Counted from the stretch's first letter, positions 38,006 to 52,914 are shown. The stretch is 64,000 nt of DNA from Pempheris klunzingeri (GCF_042242105.1 NC_092026.1:19632691-19696690), one strand, 5' to 3'. Made by a program: numbers and translations. The notes: generated from the letters alone by a model not told the origin.

Positions 38006-41000
38006 CTAGGCCTCTGATTCTGATTGGTCGGTGGCGACGCTGCCGTTCAGCTCGCCCAGTCCCGTTTGCTCCTGGATGTCGGTCATCTCTCCGACGATGA
38101 AGGTTGGCTCCCCTCCTTTGCTGTTGGCCGAGCCGCTGTCCGGCTGCTTGGCCGCCTGGTTGGCCAGCGTGGGTTCTTCATCCAGCCTGCTGGAGATGGA
38201 CCAGTAGAGGTGAGCGTCGAGTCTGGCTGCAGCCAATGAGAGCTCTCGTGCTGAGCAGGAGGGCGTGTCCACCTTTAGAGAGGGGAGAATTCAAATTCAA
38301 ATGTCCACTAGATGAAGATATGGGGCAGAGTTACATTATAGTTAAACAAGTAGTTTCACATTAGGGGAAATACACTTATTAGCTTTATTCCTGAGAGTTA
38401 GATGACAATAGTACAATATTTGTTAGCTTAGCTTATCTTAGTTTAGGTTAGTGTAAAGACTGGAAACCTGGCCCTGTCTGGACTTGATTGATACTGAAAT
38501 GACAATGTACTTTATTTGTTTCCTGTATTCCATTTCATACACATTTTATTTGTTATTATTCTATTTCTGCCAAACAGAACCAGAGTGACCATCTTTTAAC
38601 CAAAGTTTTTTTTGTTGCCTAAACATAATCACATATTAGAGCGTGGACGCTGTATTCCTGTTTGTGCTCTTCTCTGTATGTGTTTCCTGTTGTGTTGGTG
38701 TGTGGCACTGGTCCATGCTACAGTATGTACTTGTCCCTACAAAAATAAACACAAAATAATACCTCAGCTAAAGTTCCTGCATTTCCCAGCATGCCTCTCA
38801 ACAACCCCAAGAGAACAAGCGTGAGAATTCAGTTGTTGGTTATGCATGTGGGTGGAGACAGGAATAGGGATAACAGCTAGAGCCGTTCCAGCTTTCCTCA
38901 CCAAAAACAATTGCACGTACAGTGCATTCAATGAAAAAATGCAACTGGTGCTTTTGAACTTTAGCCCTATTTTTACATATTTGGGGTTTAAAATGACTGA
39001 TAGGTACAAAAGGTACAAAGGTATAAAACTTTTGAAATCCATCCGGTAGATTGGTCAACCAGACTTCATTGACATAAACAGTAATTTTACATGGAAGTTG
39101 TTGGTTTACCGCAGTCTTGATCAGTTAGTTTGTTTGTGTTAATGTGTGACTTTGGTGTTTTAACGGGTTAGTTCAGATCCAACACAATAACACAAACAAA
39201 ATAACTGATTGAAGCAGCAGTAGACCAGTCACTCCTGTGTTCAGTGAAGCAAAATTACTGCCTTTGTAAAAAGAATCTGGTGGGTTTGAATAGCACGATA
39301 CAAAGGATGTTTCTGGTCAATCAAAAAGGATCTTGCCGGTCTATCTCTGTGGAGATCCTTTTGGTAATGTTGACAGACACTTTGAGACAAGTTTTTGTAC
39401 CTACCAATCATATCGAATCATAAACATGTACAAATAGAGCTCAGGTTTAAAAATAATGGAGTAATTCTATAACAGCAAATACGTGTTTTAGCAAATTTTC
39501 TTTAAAAAGTCCGTAGCTGCTCTCTCAGGTTTATAAACAGGTTTTTTATTTTATTATTCATTTAGTTATTTTATTCAATACGAGGCAGCTCCAAATAAAA
39601 AAAAAAACCCATATTAGCCTTTGGTTTCTCCTGATCACTCCAGCTTTGAAAGACGTTACCTCAAATGTGTGATGAAAGGCTCCATAGTCAATGTCAAAGA
39701 AGCCTTCTGCCAGTAACATCATCGGGCTAAACCGGTGACCCCACAACACCTCCTCCGCTAGATAGGAGCTCCTCGCCTGGCACGTCATCCCTGCACACAC
39801 AAGCAACACAGGCATACGGTTGAGCATTTGTTCAGGCGATTGTGATACACACAAAGACATAAATAGGATTGCCTGTGCTAAAGCACCACACTTAAGAGTG
39901 GCAGAGATGATTCATTTACCCATTTAGTCAAAAAAAATTTTATGGAAATGCTGTCTGTACATGAATATTCTCTGTAGCCCAGTTATGACTGTCAGCGACG
40001 TCTTTCTAACCCTCCTCAGCACTAAGGGGATCAATATTTGGAGTGGGCAGAGAGGCCACCTTTACCTCACGGAGACGCTTCATGAATAGCTCTGATACAC
40101 TGAATACCTGCCAAACAGCGAGGATCAGTTGAGTATCCATCCTCTCAGAATGTATTTGACATAAAGCAATAAGAGAAGGGGATAAAGAAAAGTAGATAAA
40201 CACGACCCATCCAAATCCCTCCAAGGTACAAGTAATGGGATACTTACTCCTGCCAGACTCTGTTTATATCTGTTTGGATTTTATAGTTTTCAGACAGTGA
40301 GACAAGAATAAGTCACAACCATGACTATAACATCAGTGTCAAATTCTGCTTCTTTTCCTACTCAATATTCGGTAAATCCGAACCTCGAAAGGTTTCGATA
40401 CATTTGGTGAGAAAAAAGACGCTGTTTTGAGTTTTGAGCTTCCGATATGAAAACTGGAAATGTGTTTGAATCCTAAGCCGCAGCAACTAAAACACGACAC
40501 ATGCACGTCACTAAAATCACATTTCAGGCTTTTAACGAATGATTTTTAAGTGTGACTAAAGACAAGTTTGTCCACGAGGCGTCAGTGCCTTGCTCACGGG
40601 CAGATGAGTGTTCACTGGCACGCACTGGCTGACGTGGGGATGGATACGGTTGTGGACAGTCTCTCTGCCTGCTAAGACAGCCTGGCGCATGTGATGTAAC
40701 ATTTTTAATCTTCTCTCAATAAAAAAGAATGTAACATTTTAAAAGACTGATCCTCGAGTTAACAGTTAAGAGATGAGAACAAACAGTATGAGAACATCCC
40801 TTCAGAAACATCTCGCTCCAGCGATTTCTCTCCTGTTTTGCTCCCTGTTACATAACACTTTGACTTATACACGTATATTTAAATACATATGTATATTTCT
40901 GCCATATTCATAACACTGTAAAGCTCTAAAAGCTTCCTGAAAGACAGTGAAGAGACAAAACAACAGCAGATCTCAGACATCCTGGAAGGGGAATTCATTT

Positions 41001-44000
41001 TCTAATGGACAGTATTGGAGAGGGTTTACTTTCTGTAAACCAGTGGTGATATTCCTGTAATATCAGACAATTGCATGCATCTGCAAGATTAATCTCCTAA
41101 TGCTCTGTTCTTGTTGTTGCAGCAAAACATGCATTTACAACACAGAGGCCATTAGAACTCTACAGTCAAATTGAATTGCAGGGTATTTATTTCCCATTCA
41201 ATACAGTGCTGTTATTATGTTTTGTAACAGTCTTATCATTTTAAATCACAAAAAATCGCCCTCAACGAATCATGTAAAACCTTTGAGTAATAGAATATTG
41301 TTGATGGTATTGTTTATATAACCTGTAATTTAATACATTTCAAACGGTAATTATCATCAGCTCACTATAGCTGCACTTATTTTTGTCACTCTTTCCAGTG
41401 GCTAACCATGGATTCATTCACTGCATGATGATTTTTTGCCCACATTTTCATTTCATATGCAAACATGTACATAAATTCCTGCTCAGTCATTTTTATGTTG
41501 CATTTTTTGATTGTTTTTTTTTTCCATCTTGAGCCACGCTACATTTTTGTTGTTTGCATTACTTCATGCATCATTATATTTAACCCTTTTCTCACCAGTT
41601 GCCTCCACCATTCCCTCCAGGATGACCACGATCTCAAAGTCCTCCTTCTCCAGCTGGGCCTGAGACATGTCCCAGAAGGGTGAATGTGTGTCGATCTCAT
41701 GGGAGATCACCAGCGGCGAGACCAGGAAGAGACGATCGTCGCCTGTCTCGAAGCCCACGCTGATGTCTGTCTGGTCCAGCGGGATGAACTCACCTGACGG
41801 AGACAACAAAACGGGAGGTGAGGAAAAGGAGGGGAGGAGACCGAGTTTAGATGGGAGATTTCCTTTAATGATTACCACAACGATTGTATCAAAGTTAAAA
41901 GGAAGATCCTCCTGTTTGGATCATAACAGCATAATCACAGGCTGCTCGATCATTCTTGATTATCTAAAAGCAGTTGAGTACAAAATTCTGCTTTTAAAGG
42001 GAAATAACGTTTTAAAAATCGACTAATTTGAAGAAACAAGACTTCTCATAAATAAGCTGTAGGTCATTTGCAGTTGTAGTAGAGGTATTGTAGTTGTCAT
42101 AGTGGAAACAGTACTAATCGTATAAGTTGTAGCAGCAGATGTGGTGTAGTAGTAGCAGGGATTGATACCAAAACCCCTGTATTCAACAGACCGTAGGACT
42201 GAAGAGCTCCAAAGTTACCTGTTTTATTGGTACTATTAGCGTTTTGGTGTAATTTATTATCACGCTGCAGCCTCTCCCCTGCTTTCTGTGTCGGGGATGA
42301 ACTCCTCCACTCACACACACACACACACACACACCTTGTAAAATTAGCTGCTGGCTGAGACAAACCAGCCGTAGCTGCAGGCTGTGAATCACCTCAGCAG
42401 CAGAGGGAGCAGGACAGAGGACTGAAGCTGTCTGTGCTCTTTAGTCTTCCTAAATTATAGTTTGTTTCCAGTGATAAATACAATTTATTTTATTTACATT
42501 CAAGATTTGTTTCCAGTGAGGTATTATTGAGTTTATTAGGTGACTCTGACATTGACTGTGACATTTAGTTATATTCAAAATGTTCAACTCTAACCCTGAT
42601 CTGAATTTATTCTTCTTTAAAACAATATATTTTAAAAAACAGATTTAGTGATGAGAAAGAACTGATACGAGTATCAATAAGGAACTGAACCATCGATGTG
42701 AGTAGTATTATCAATAGAATCCTAATGATACCCATCCCTATGTGGTGGCCTTCGTAGCAGCCTCACCTTCCTGAGTCTGTTTGGACTTGATGAGCTTGGC
42801 CCTCATGTTGGCCCCGACGATGTGGGAGCTCCGAAGGTCGCCCACCCTGAACATCAGACAGAGCTTGTCGTCTCTCAAAGAGATGACGGCGTGTTTGGAG
42901 AACACCAGCGTCTCGGCCCGTTTGTTGGGCTGCGAGATCTTCACGAACATACAGCCGACCTGCACGGAGAGGAGGGAGGGGACGGTGACGGGGGGGGGGG
43001 GAGGAAGCAAGGCGGACAGAGCGGGTGCAAAAGGCTCAGATAGTTTCAGTAAGCTTTCCTGTTATCGCAGAGGTTTACTGAAAAATAAATAAATAGATGA
43101 TAAATCCCTTTCCATAATTAACACCGGCATTCATTCAGTAACATTCATCATGAGCGCTGAAGAAGATTGTTCGTTTTTATTCAGTAGAACTTGCTATTTC
43201 TGGTTTCAGTGTTTAAAAACAGTAGTGACACTTAGATTAACCTCTGACCTCAATCATTTTTAATATGCATAGAAAAGCAGCCCACATTTCCATCCATTGC
43301 TAATATGGCTTGTTGCCAGTTCGCAGTCATGCATAAACATGATCCTGCTTGGACATCAGTGTATGGATTCGTCCTCATCAAAAGAATGCTTACTTAGTGG
43401 GGGGGGGAGGGGGGGTCTAGCTTCATCAGCACTTTCAAAGTAAATATTCTTTTTCAGGAAGCACACCATCTGCACTGAATTAGTGCCATTTCATCTGCTG
43501 ACTTAAACTAATCACTTCTGATTAAAATGTAAGTATATTCATATACACGCTTGCCTTGTCCATGAACGTTGGTTGTTATTGTGAGAAAGAGAGGAGGGAC
43601 TCACACCAAGTACATCCTTATCCAAGGACTGAGAAAGCTACAGACAGGCGTTTCTTATAGTATTTTCTGAACTCAGAAGTACAAAACTATGTTGTACTAA
43701 ATGAAGATGAGACTTCTGGTCTTCTGTATCTCAGTGTTTGGTTCCTACTAACTTGATAGTGGTTATTTATTTTAAATTACTGAAGAGTGAAGAGGAAGGA
43801 GGAGAAGAAAATCAACCATGACGCTGCACTGTATTCATGCATACATTGTTCTCTCCACGGCTCAGACAGTATTTACATGTGCTTTTCTATTTGTTTTAGC
43901 TTACTTAGGTTCCAGTTTGCCAAATCAGATCATTTGAACATGTGCTTTTTATTTTTCTGTAACCAGCCTGCAAAATATTCTGAATCTGACCGTTTTAGCC

Positions 44001-47000
44001 ATGACTAACTACCAGTGATTTGTACATTTCTCAGCTCACCATGAAGGCGTTGACCATTGAGCCCAGTATAGCTTGCAGCAGCAGCAGCATGGTGCCCACT
44101 GGACACTGGTCGGTGATGACGCGGTGGCCGTAGCCAATGGTGGTCTCTGTCTCGATGGAGAAGAGGAAGGCCGAGATGAAGCCGTTGACATTGTTGACGC
44201 ACGGCGTCCACGTTTCATCCTCCAGATGGTCCAGATCACCCCTTGGGAAGAAAAGAAGGGCGTGTGAATGTGTGAGAAAAGGGATGGGGGGAGGTGACAA
44301 AGTGGGTGTCAAGAGGAAAAAATAGACAGAGAGCGAGATGATTTATATCTTTAGAACGGAGGTGCAGAAATACGACAACTTATCTTTTCCTTTATGTTTG
44401 CATTTACCTCCTTTTCAACTAATTCTGATAATGGATGAAATGTAATCTTCATATTAACCATAATGATTAACCTAACATTCATGCAGCCCCTTTTTCTCGA
44501 TGCTGCAAAAACTTTTTCCATCATATTTCATCACATATGCAGCATCTTTTACTATATGAGGTTTTTTCAGTCCTGTTCCACAAAGAGTCTGCAGATTTTC
44601 CGTCAATCTGTTCACTACACAGGCTAATGCCCCTGATTAACACAGCTCCAGCCAGAGGAGGAGAGCTAATTAATGAAAGTGGTGTTAAGTAATTTATATA
44701 ATCTATGACTTTTATTGACCTGTGTTGGTGACCAAGGAATTGCAGCAACACCGACAGCTCTCTGGCACCGCCTAAGGTGGCCTGTAATTGATATAAAGAG
44801 GTCACTATTTTACGAGACAAATACGTTAGCTAATTAGAGCGGGGATCCAGCAGACACATCTTGTGAGGAGGTAACACATCATGAAGACATACGCCGTAAT
44901 ATTAATACTGCTTTGTCATCTGTTTTTTCGGCTGAAAAAGTTTTAGCCTTCGTTGCAGAAATGTCTGGCAACATTGGTCGCTCACCCTCAGCATCGCCCT
45001 CCATCTTTGAATAGTTAGCCTCATGATGATTTCTTTAGAGGAATAGTTTGAAATTTTTGCGAAATGTGTTTTTTTAAATGTTTATTATGTTTTTCTCCTG
45101 CTGTAGAAAATGGATGGAGGGATGGATGGATGATGTTTTCACTTTCTTACCAAGAGTTTGATGAGAAGATCAATACCACGTATTCTTAGCTTAACACAAG
45201 GACAGGAAACATGGAAGCTTGCCTTCCCTGGTTCAGCTGCCAGCACCTTTAATGATCACTAATTAACATGCTGCACTTGACCATCTCCATCTCCAATCTG
45301 AAGCTTCATATTTACTGTTCAGACCATTGACTGTATGAAGAACGGGTCTGAAAAGTGAAGCCAATGCTGAGGAGCCTTAAATCTGTACTCTCTCTAATGG
45401 CCAGCAGGGGGCAACTCCACTGGCTCCAAAAAGAAGTGGGATTGTATGGAAGTCTATTCATTACCTCAGTAAACACTTCTCTAATGAGTTTATGATCTCA
45501 GTTGTTAGTTTCAAGTCTTCTTCAACACAGCACCATGTTCATTTTGTAAATTATACTCCCATTTAGAGGAATATAGACAAGAATGATTTAGGGTGGCGCG
45601 ACCTGGGTGACAGCCTCCAAACCAAGATGGCGGCGCCCATTAAGCCACATTCAAGGCTTCAAAACGGAGGCCCACAAACCAGCAGGTGACGTCAGGGTGG
45701 CTACATCCACTTCTTATACACAATCTGTGATACAGACATGAGAGTGGTGTCAGTCAACACATCTAACTCTTGGCAAACTGGCGAATAAACTCAATCCCTA
45801 AAATATCAAACCTCTTTTAAGCAGCGAGGAGGAGGAGGATGGAATAGAGTGCACAGCTGAGGAAAGCCCTGTTCTTGGTAATATAAGTGCAAGTGATTTT
45901 TTAAAATCAAATACTCTTGTCACTTTGCACAATTGGACTTTCGATTGTGCTCATAGTCAGTGGGAACTGTCGTAGCAACTGTCGTGTTCAAGCAGAGTGA
46001 AAATCTACTGATTCCTCTGTGGCTCAGGACTGACTGAAGACTTAAAAAAATTCAAATAGACTTGTTCCACACCCTTGCTCAACAATCTTACCTACAGTAG
46101 GCTATGAGGTACCAGATGGCCCCAAAGAAGAGCCATGTGACAGCGTAGGCCATGACGAAGACAAAGAGCGAGCAGCGCCAGTTGAGGTCCACCAGCGTGG
46201 TGAAGATGTCAGTCAGGTAGCGGTAAGTCTCCCGCATGTTACCGTGCTGCACATTGCAGCGCCCGTTCTTCTCCACATAGCGCTGTCTCTTACGCCGGGT
46301 CCGGGCTGGTGTAGGGATGGGGTGACAGGGCACCAGGTGAGACAGGGGAGGGAGGAAAGAGAGGGAGAGTTTGAGTAAAAAAAGAGAAGACAATATGTGA
46401 GGCTGATAAATGGGAGATCTTCCTCTAGTGGAAAATAGAAGCATGTATGAGTTTAGATGCTTTTCTATGCTTTAAACTAGGTTGAAGATGAGTTGTCTTA
46501 TTTTCATAACCCTCAGTTACAAGAAACCCCTTCAAAACCTCTTAGAAAACTTCTACAAGGCTGCCTTTCTAAATTTCTAAAATGTTTTGCTGCTGGAAGA
46601 TCCAACTCTGACTGTAGTGTTAAATGAAGGCACGTAGTGAAACAGGAAGGTGTCAGGAGACAAAACTACTTAGAGAGATGCCGCGTGTCCCAGAGGAAAG
46701 TCAGGCTGGTGAAGAAGGGATACCAGAAATGCGAAGAGACAGGTGAGGGAAAAAAAGAGAGGAGATGAAGCACGACGGGACAACGTCATCAAACGCTCGG
46801 AGAAGAAAAGCTACAAGATCAGACTTCAGTTAATGTACAATCCAGAAAACAGCTGATGGTGTTTGTTCTTTGTAGAGAGTCTATTCACTGTGGGTGCACC
46901 CAGCTAGAACTTAGATTATGACACAGGCAGGGTGCAAAACTATTGACAACAACAATGGATATCAATCAGTGTGCGTCACACCCTATAGAGCCATATGTGA

Positions 47001-47981
47001 ATGTTTAAAGGAATAGTTTAGCCCAAATTGTCGGTCTCTCTTAGTCTTTTCTGCCTTTAGATTTCTCGCTGTACGGAGATATTTTCGGCCACACTGATGA
47101 CTCTGGAAAAAAAAAGTGTTTGCTCTTTGAGAAAATGACACCAAACCTGGCATCTGCTACTGATGTTTTTGAAAGATCCACTCTAGCATAACTGTAAAAC
47201 TGTCCCGTTTTGTGCTTTTGCAGGTGGTGTTCTGCGACAATGAGCGTCCAATTCTTTAATTAACCACTTTTAGGTTTTAGGGCTGATTCACAGCTGACAG
47301 GAGAGAAACTGGAGCAAGAAGAAGAGCAGAACTACTGGAGACGCCTAATGAAAAAACGGGAAAGACTGTCAAAATCACTGAGGGATGAAGCAAGGTCCAA
47401 ATCAGAGGAGATTCACAACCATCGCAAGACAGATGGGGAGGAGAAGGAGGTGCGTACGTCCAGTCAATGCGCAGCATGTGTGTGTGGAGTGAGGAGAAAA
47501 TGTTGATCTGGATTCCAGAGTCAGTCAATAGCTCCCAAGTATTCAGTAATGATGTGCTTGCAGCCTTCATTGACTTTTCTCCTGACGTAAATGGAGCGAA
47601 CAGAAAGCAGCCATAACATGAAACATTTATTTCATCAGTAAATATTCCATCAAGGACAGGAAGTCACATGGAGAGTCACTCACCCCAGCCGAATCTCCCC
47701 CTCTCCTTCTCCGTCCCCTGGGGCTTCTTCCTGGTCTGATTGGCTTTGGCCTCCCGCTCAGCCAGCTTGGCCTGGAATGACCTGTTGACCTTGGCCGAGG
47801 GCGGAGGGGACGGCGCCGTCTCTGTGGTGACGACGTGGCCCAGCTCCTCCGATAGGTTGAAGACTCCGGTGGAGGCGGTGGCCTCTGTGGCCACCTCCAC
47901 TTCTTCCCCTTCCCCCTTGTCCTCCACAGGGAGCGAGAGGGAGTCCGGGCGGGAGGGGAAGACCGAGTTCTCCAGCGCCAT
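38006..47981 (-). CDS. kcnj9: G protein-gated inward rectifier K+ channel Kir3.3 (GIRK3), seven coding exons
   Basis: Subunit of a plasma-membrane K+ channel opened by Gbeta-gamma and PIP2, mainly neuronal. Exons on the minus strand are 47684-47981, 46092-46305, 44040-44241, 42767-42959, 41596-41793, 39660-39790 and 38006-38272; all junctions are GT-AG and phases 1,2,0,1,1,0 agree, giving 500 aa (human about 393). Residues 1-110 form an extended acidic amino end starting MALENSVF. Next come [16 protein letters not shown]1 (about 142-168), the pore helix and filter TTIGYGHR (204-211), TM2 (about 221-243), and the cytoplasmic domain with the basic [13 protein letters not shown] and [12 protein letters not shown] place it with Kir3.3 rather than Kir3.1, 3.2 or 3.4. 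Odd points are Gly287 where most Kir channels have Glu, a C-terminus SESEA instead of ESKV, and many introns. Confidence 0.95.
42312..42334. repeat. (CA)n microsatellite in a kcnj9 intron
   Basis: About 23 bp of uninterrupted CA between coding exons 4 and 5. Confidence 0.9.
42961..43012 (+). repeat. G-rich tract with a G12 run beside kcnj9 exon 4
   Basis: The plus strand has several G-runs ending in GGGGGGGGGGGG. On the kcnj9 strand it is the C/T-rich tract before the exon 4 acceptor, so it serves as the polypyrimidine tract and could fold as a G-quadruplex on the opposite strand. Confidence 0.75.
45096..45135 (+). repeat. short 3' tail relic of an L2-like retroposon
   Basis: CTGTAGAAAATGGATGGAGG followed by GATGGATGGATGATG matches the (ATGG)n tail of the same repeat type that is better preserved, in opposite orientation, at 57243-57430. 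Confidence 0.5.
45323..45731. repeat. MITE-like interspersed repeat in kcnj9 intron 2
   Basis: The left end (ACCATTGACTGTATGAAGAA) and the reverse complement of the right end (...CTACATCCACTTCTTATACACAATCTGTGAT) are diverged inverted copies of each other. The body contains AAGATGGCGGCGCC and GGTGGCTACATCCACTTC, words I recall as frequent in percomorph genomes. It has no coding capacity and probably derives from a non-autonomous DNA element. Confidence 0.6.
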
Positions 47982-47985
47982 GGCC

Positions 47986-47989
47986 TGTG

Positions 47990-48022
<33 letters not shown>
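47986..48022. repeat. (GT)n microsatellite abutting the kcnj9 first-coding-exon acceptor
   Basis: Reads (CA)n on the kcnj9 strand, with one TATA interruption, and ends in the CACAG acceptor used for the exon that starts three bases before the ATG. Confidence 0.9.
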
Positions 48023-48023
<1 letters not shown>

Positions 48024-48921
48024 GCAAGTGTATTAGCGTTTTATTGATATCCTCCCTATGGCAGACTCTGTGCAGTGGCTATTGATTGGACCATTTGTTT
48101 GCTTGGCTGAAGCCTGGAATATAGAAGGAGAAGACAATGATCTGTCACAATTACTCACTAACAAATGATGCTGAAAACAAATAGGAGCTACTTTCCAACC
48201 TCTTTCTCCTTTTAAACTCTTACTTTTGTCTTTTCTGCAAAAACAACAAGGCCTGCGTTGCTTGCCATACAGGTTTAACTTCCTGTCTCTGCCCGTTTCA
48301 TCATTTCATCCCTTTTAAAAGCGCAATGAAGCACAAAAAATGAAGAAGGAAATCCCAGTGTTGTAGATGAATCTTGCACTGTTTTGTGAGCCTTTGGAAC
48401 GAGACGTGAAGGGAGAACAGATTTTGCCTTCGAATCCTGGAGCCTAATCCTGGAGCACAGTGTGGAATATGCACATCAGGGCCACTTTTACTGGTTTGCA
48501 TGTTTCATAAAGCACCTTAGGGTGTGTGTGTGCGCGTGTGTGTGGTCCATGCGTGTGTGTTGTATAAGTGCTGTGTTAAATGTGGTTGATTTATGCTAAA
48601 GGCCCGCTGAGATTTCTTACATAAGTCTAATACAAGTCTAAGAAGTGAGTTAAATATAAATGTGGACACTGAGAATATGTGCACAGTAAAATGGAGTCCT
48701 AGCCCTCTGTTGCCTTGGCTGATGTGCGTCTGTTTGGACAATTGGCGGACGGACGCAAGAGGAGACTGATGGTGACAATCAAGATGACGCACGACGCCTG
48801 ATGGATGGCTCAGAAATAGGCTCTATTAAAGGGCGTCTGTCCGCCAGCCAATAGGCTACAGAAACCAAAAGGCTAAGCTGGTGGATTAATGTCAGACAGC
48901 TACGGATGAAAACAGTCTTAC

Positions 48922-49400
48922 CTGCTCAGCGTAGCAACTTGTAGACGTGGTAGACTTGATGTTTTATCATAAGAAAAGCGAAAATCGGGTCCAAGAACGA
49001 ACCGCAGTTGGCAGCCTTGGTCCAATGACTCCCATTTCTGGTGTTTACCAGCGACGCAGCATCAGTTCACTCCTGTTCGCTTTTCCAGGAAAACAAAGAC
49101 CACCTCGATCCGATCCCACCACTCAGCATTCACAGTAAATAAATAATAATAATAAAAGAAAAGAGCGAGCGCCTCGTCCGCTCGATGATCAAGCATAAAA
49201 ATGACATCTGCGTGTAAAAATCAGCAACGTTTGCAGGACATGTGTCGGGCAGTGGACATGCGAAATGGAGGCAACAGGATAACCCGGCAGCGCGGAGAGC
49301 TCCATCATCTGTGCCTCTGATGGAGTCAGTCAGGTGTGGAGCCACTGAGCGGCGGAGGATGCTGTCATCAGCCCAGCCCCTACCGGCCCTGCCTGCCTGC
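48922..49400 (-). other. predicted non-coding first exon of kcnj9
   Basis: A strong minus-strand donor (GAGCAG|gtaagac) lies at 48921/48922, and the only acceptor before the kcnj9 ATG is CACAG at 47985, leaving GCC before the start codon. The exon's 5' end is not determined; the sequence becomes GC-rich to about 49.5 kb, so a start between 49.1 and 49.5 kb is likely. It would lie head-to-head with eif3f. Confidence 0.45.
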
Positions 49401-49414
49401 CTGCCTGCCTGCCT
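49387..49414. repeat. (CCTG)7 microsatellite
   Basis: Seven tetranucleotide units in the kcnj9/eif3f intergenic region. Confidence 0.92.
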
Positions 49415-49902
49415 CACACTCTCCTCACCCCTTACAGCAGAAGGGACAGTCCTCTCCCCCCTCTTCCTCCTCTCCTGCCAGACCCTCAGCATCTGCACAC
49501 ACTGCACACACGAGGAAACGCAACGGCCTTTCTGCGAAATGATCATGTAATAACATAGACATCTCGCGTTTGTATAGAAAATAACTGACAATACAATTTA
49601 AGCTCGCTTATTTTTATTTAGGGCAATTTTATTTCTGTATTTTTGGCAGTGAAAATGAATGGGATTATCATTCAGACTCCTTAAAACCTGACGGATTTTA
49701 TTTATGGAGCTGTTTTTTTTTTTTTTCATTAATGGAGCAACGTATCGTGATATCAGACACAGTCACGAGCTGCATTGTATTATGAATGGCATCAATGACT
49801 TGGTTATAAGTAGCGTCATTTTCTGTAGCTGCTGTGCGGCCGCCGGCCTCTGGGTGGCGGTATATGCGCTCACCGCGGCCGGCACAGTCCTCCTTTTCCA
49901 AG
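49400..49902. promoter_or_regulatory. divergent promoter region of kcnj9 and eif3f
   Basis: About 0.5-1 kb separates the predicted kcnj9 first exon (minus) from the eif3f ATG (plus). GC-rich blocks lie at about 49.25-49.50 kb and at 49.83-49.88 kb (GCGGCCGCCGGCC, CACCGCGGCCGGC), separated by an AT-rich stretch. The proximal GC block just before the pyrimidine tract is the likely eif3f core promoter; no TATA box is positioned for it. Confidence 0.5.
49889..49899 (+). promoter_or_regulatory. TOP-like pyrimidine tract just before the eif3f start codon
   Basis: CCTCCTTTTCC begins after CACAGT and ends three bases before the ATG at 49903. A 5' terminal oligopyrimidine tract starts with C at the cap and couples translation to mTOR/LARP1. 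eIF3 subunits e, f and h are reported TOP mRNAs. If transcription starts here the leader is only about 14 nt. Confidence 0.5.
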
Positions 49903-52846
<2,944 letters not shown>

Positions 52847-52914
52847 GGGGGATTCCTTCAAAGTGATTCATATTTAATTTTTGTATACTTTTTTTTTTTT
52901 TTTTGGCTGAGATG

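Noticed and set aside
40064-40108. A 42 nt minus-strand segment between TTTGGCAG and gtaaag in kcnj9 intron 5
   Set aside because: Looks like a microexon, but in the required phase it ends in TGA, and it would split a conserved strand of the channel domain. At best a poison exon; no evidence beyond splice-like ends.
47758-48036. Open frames opposite and beside kcnj9 exon 1
   Set aside because: Out-of-frame or antisense readings of the real coding exon and the adjacent GT repeat.
49242-49591. Overlapping open frames of 102 and 153 codons in the kcnj9/eif3f intergenic region
   Set aside because: GC-rich frames rich in Pro/Ala or Arg over a CCTG repeat; they fit a 5'UTR/promoter island, not a gene.
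49834-49902. Alternative upstream eif3f start giving 23 extra residues
   Set aside because: In frame, but it contains no conserved sequence, and the TOP-like tract suggests transcription starts after it.
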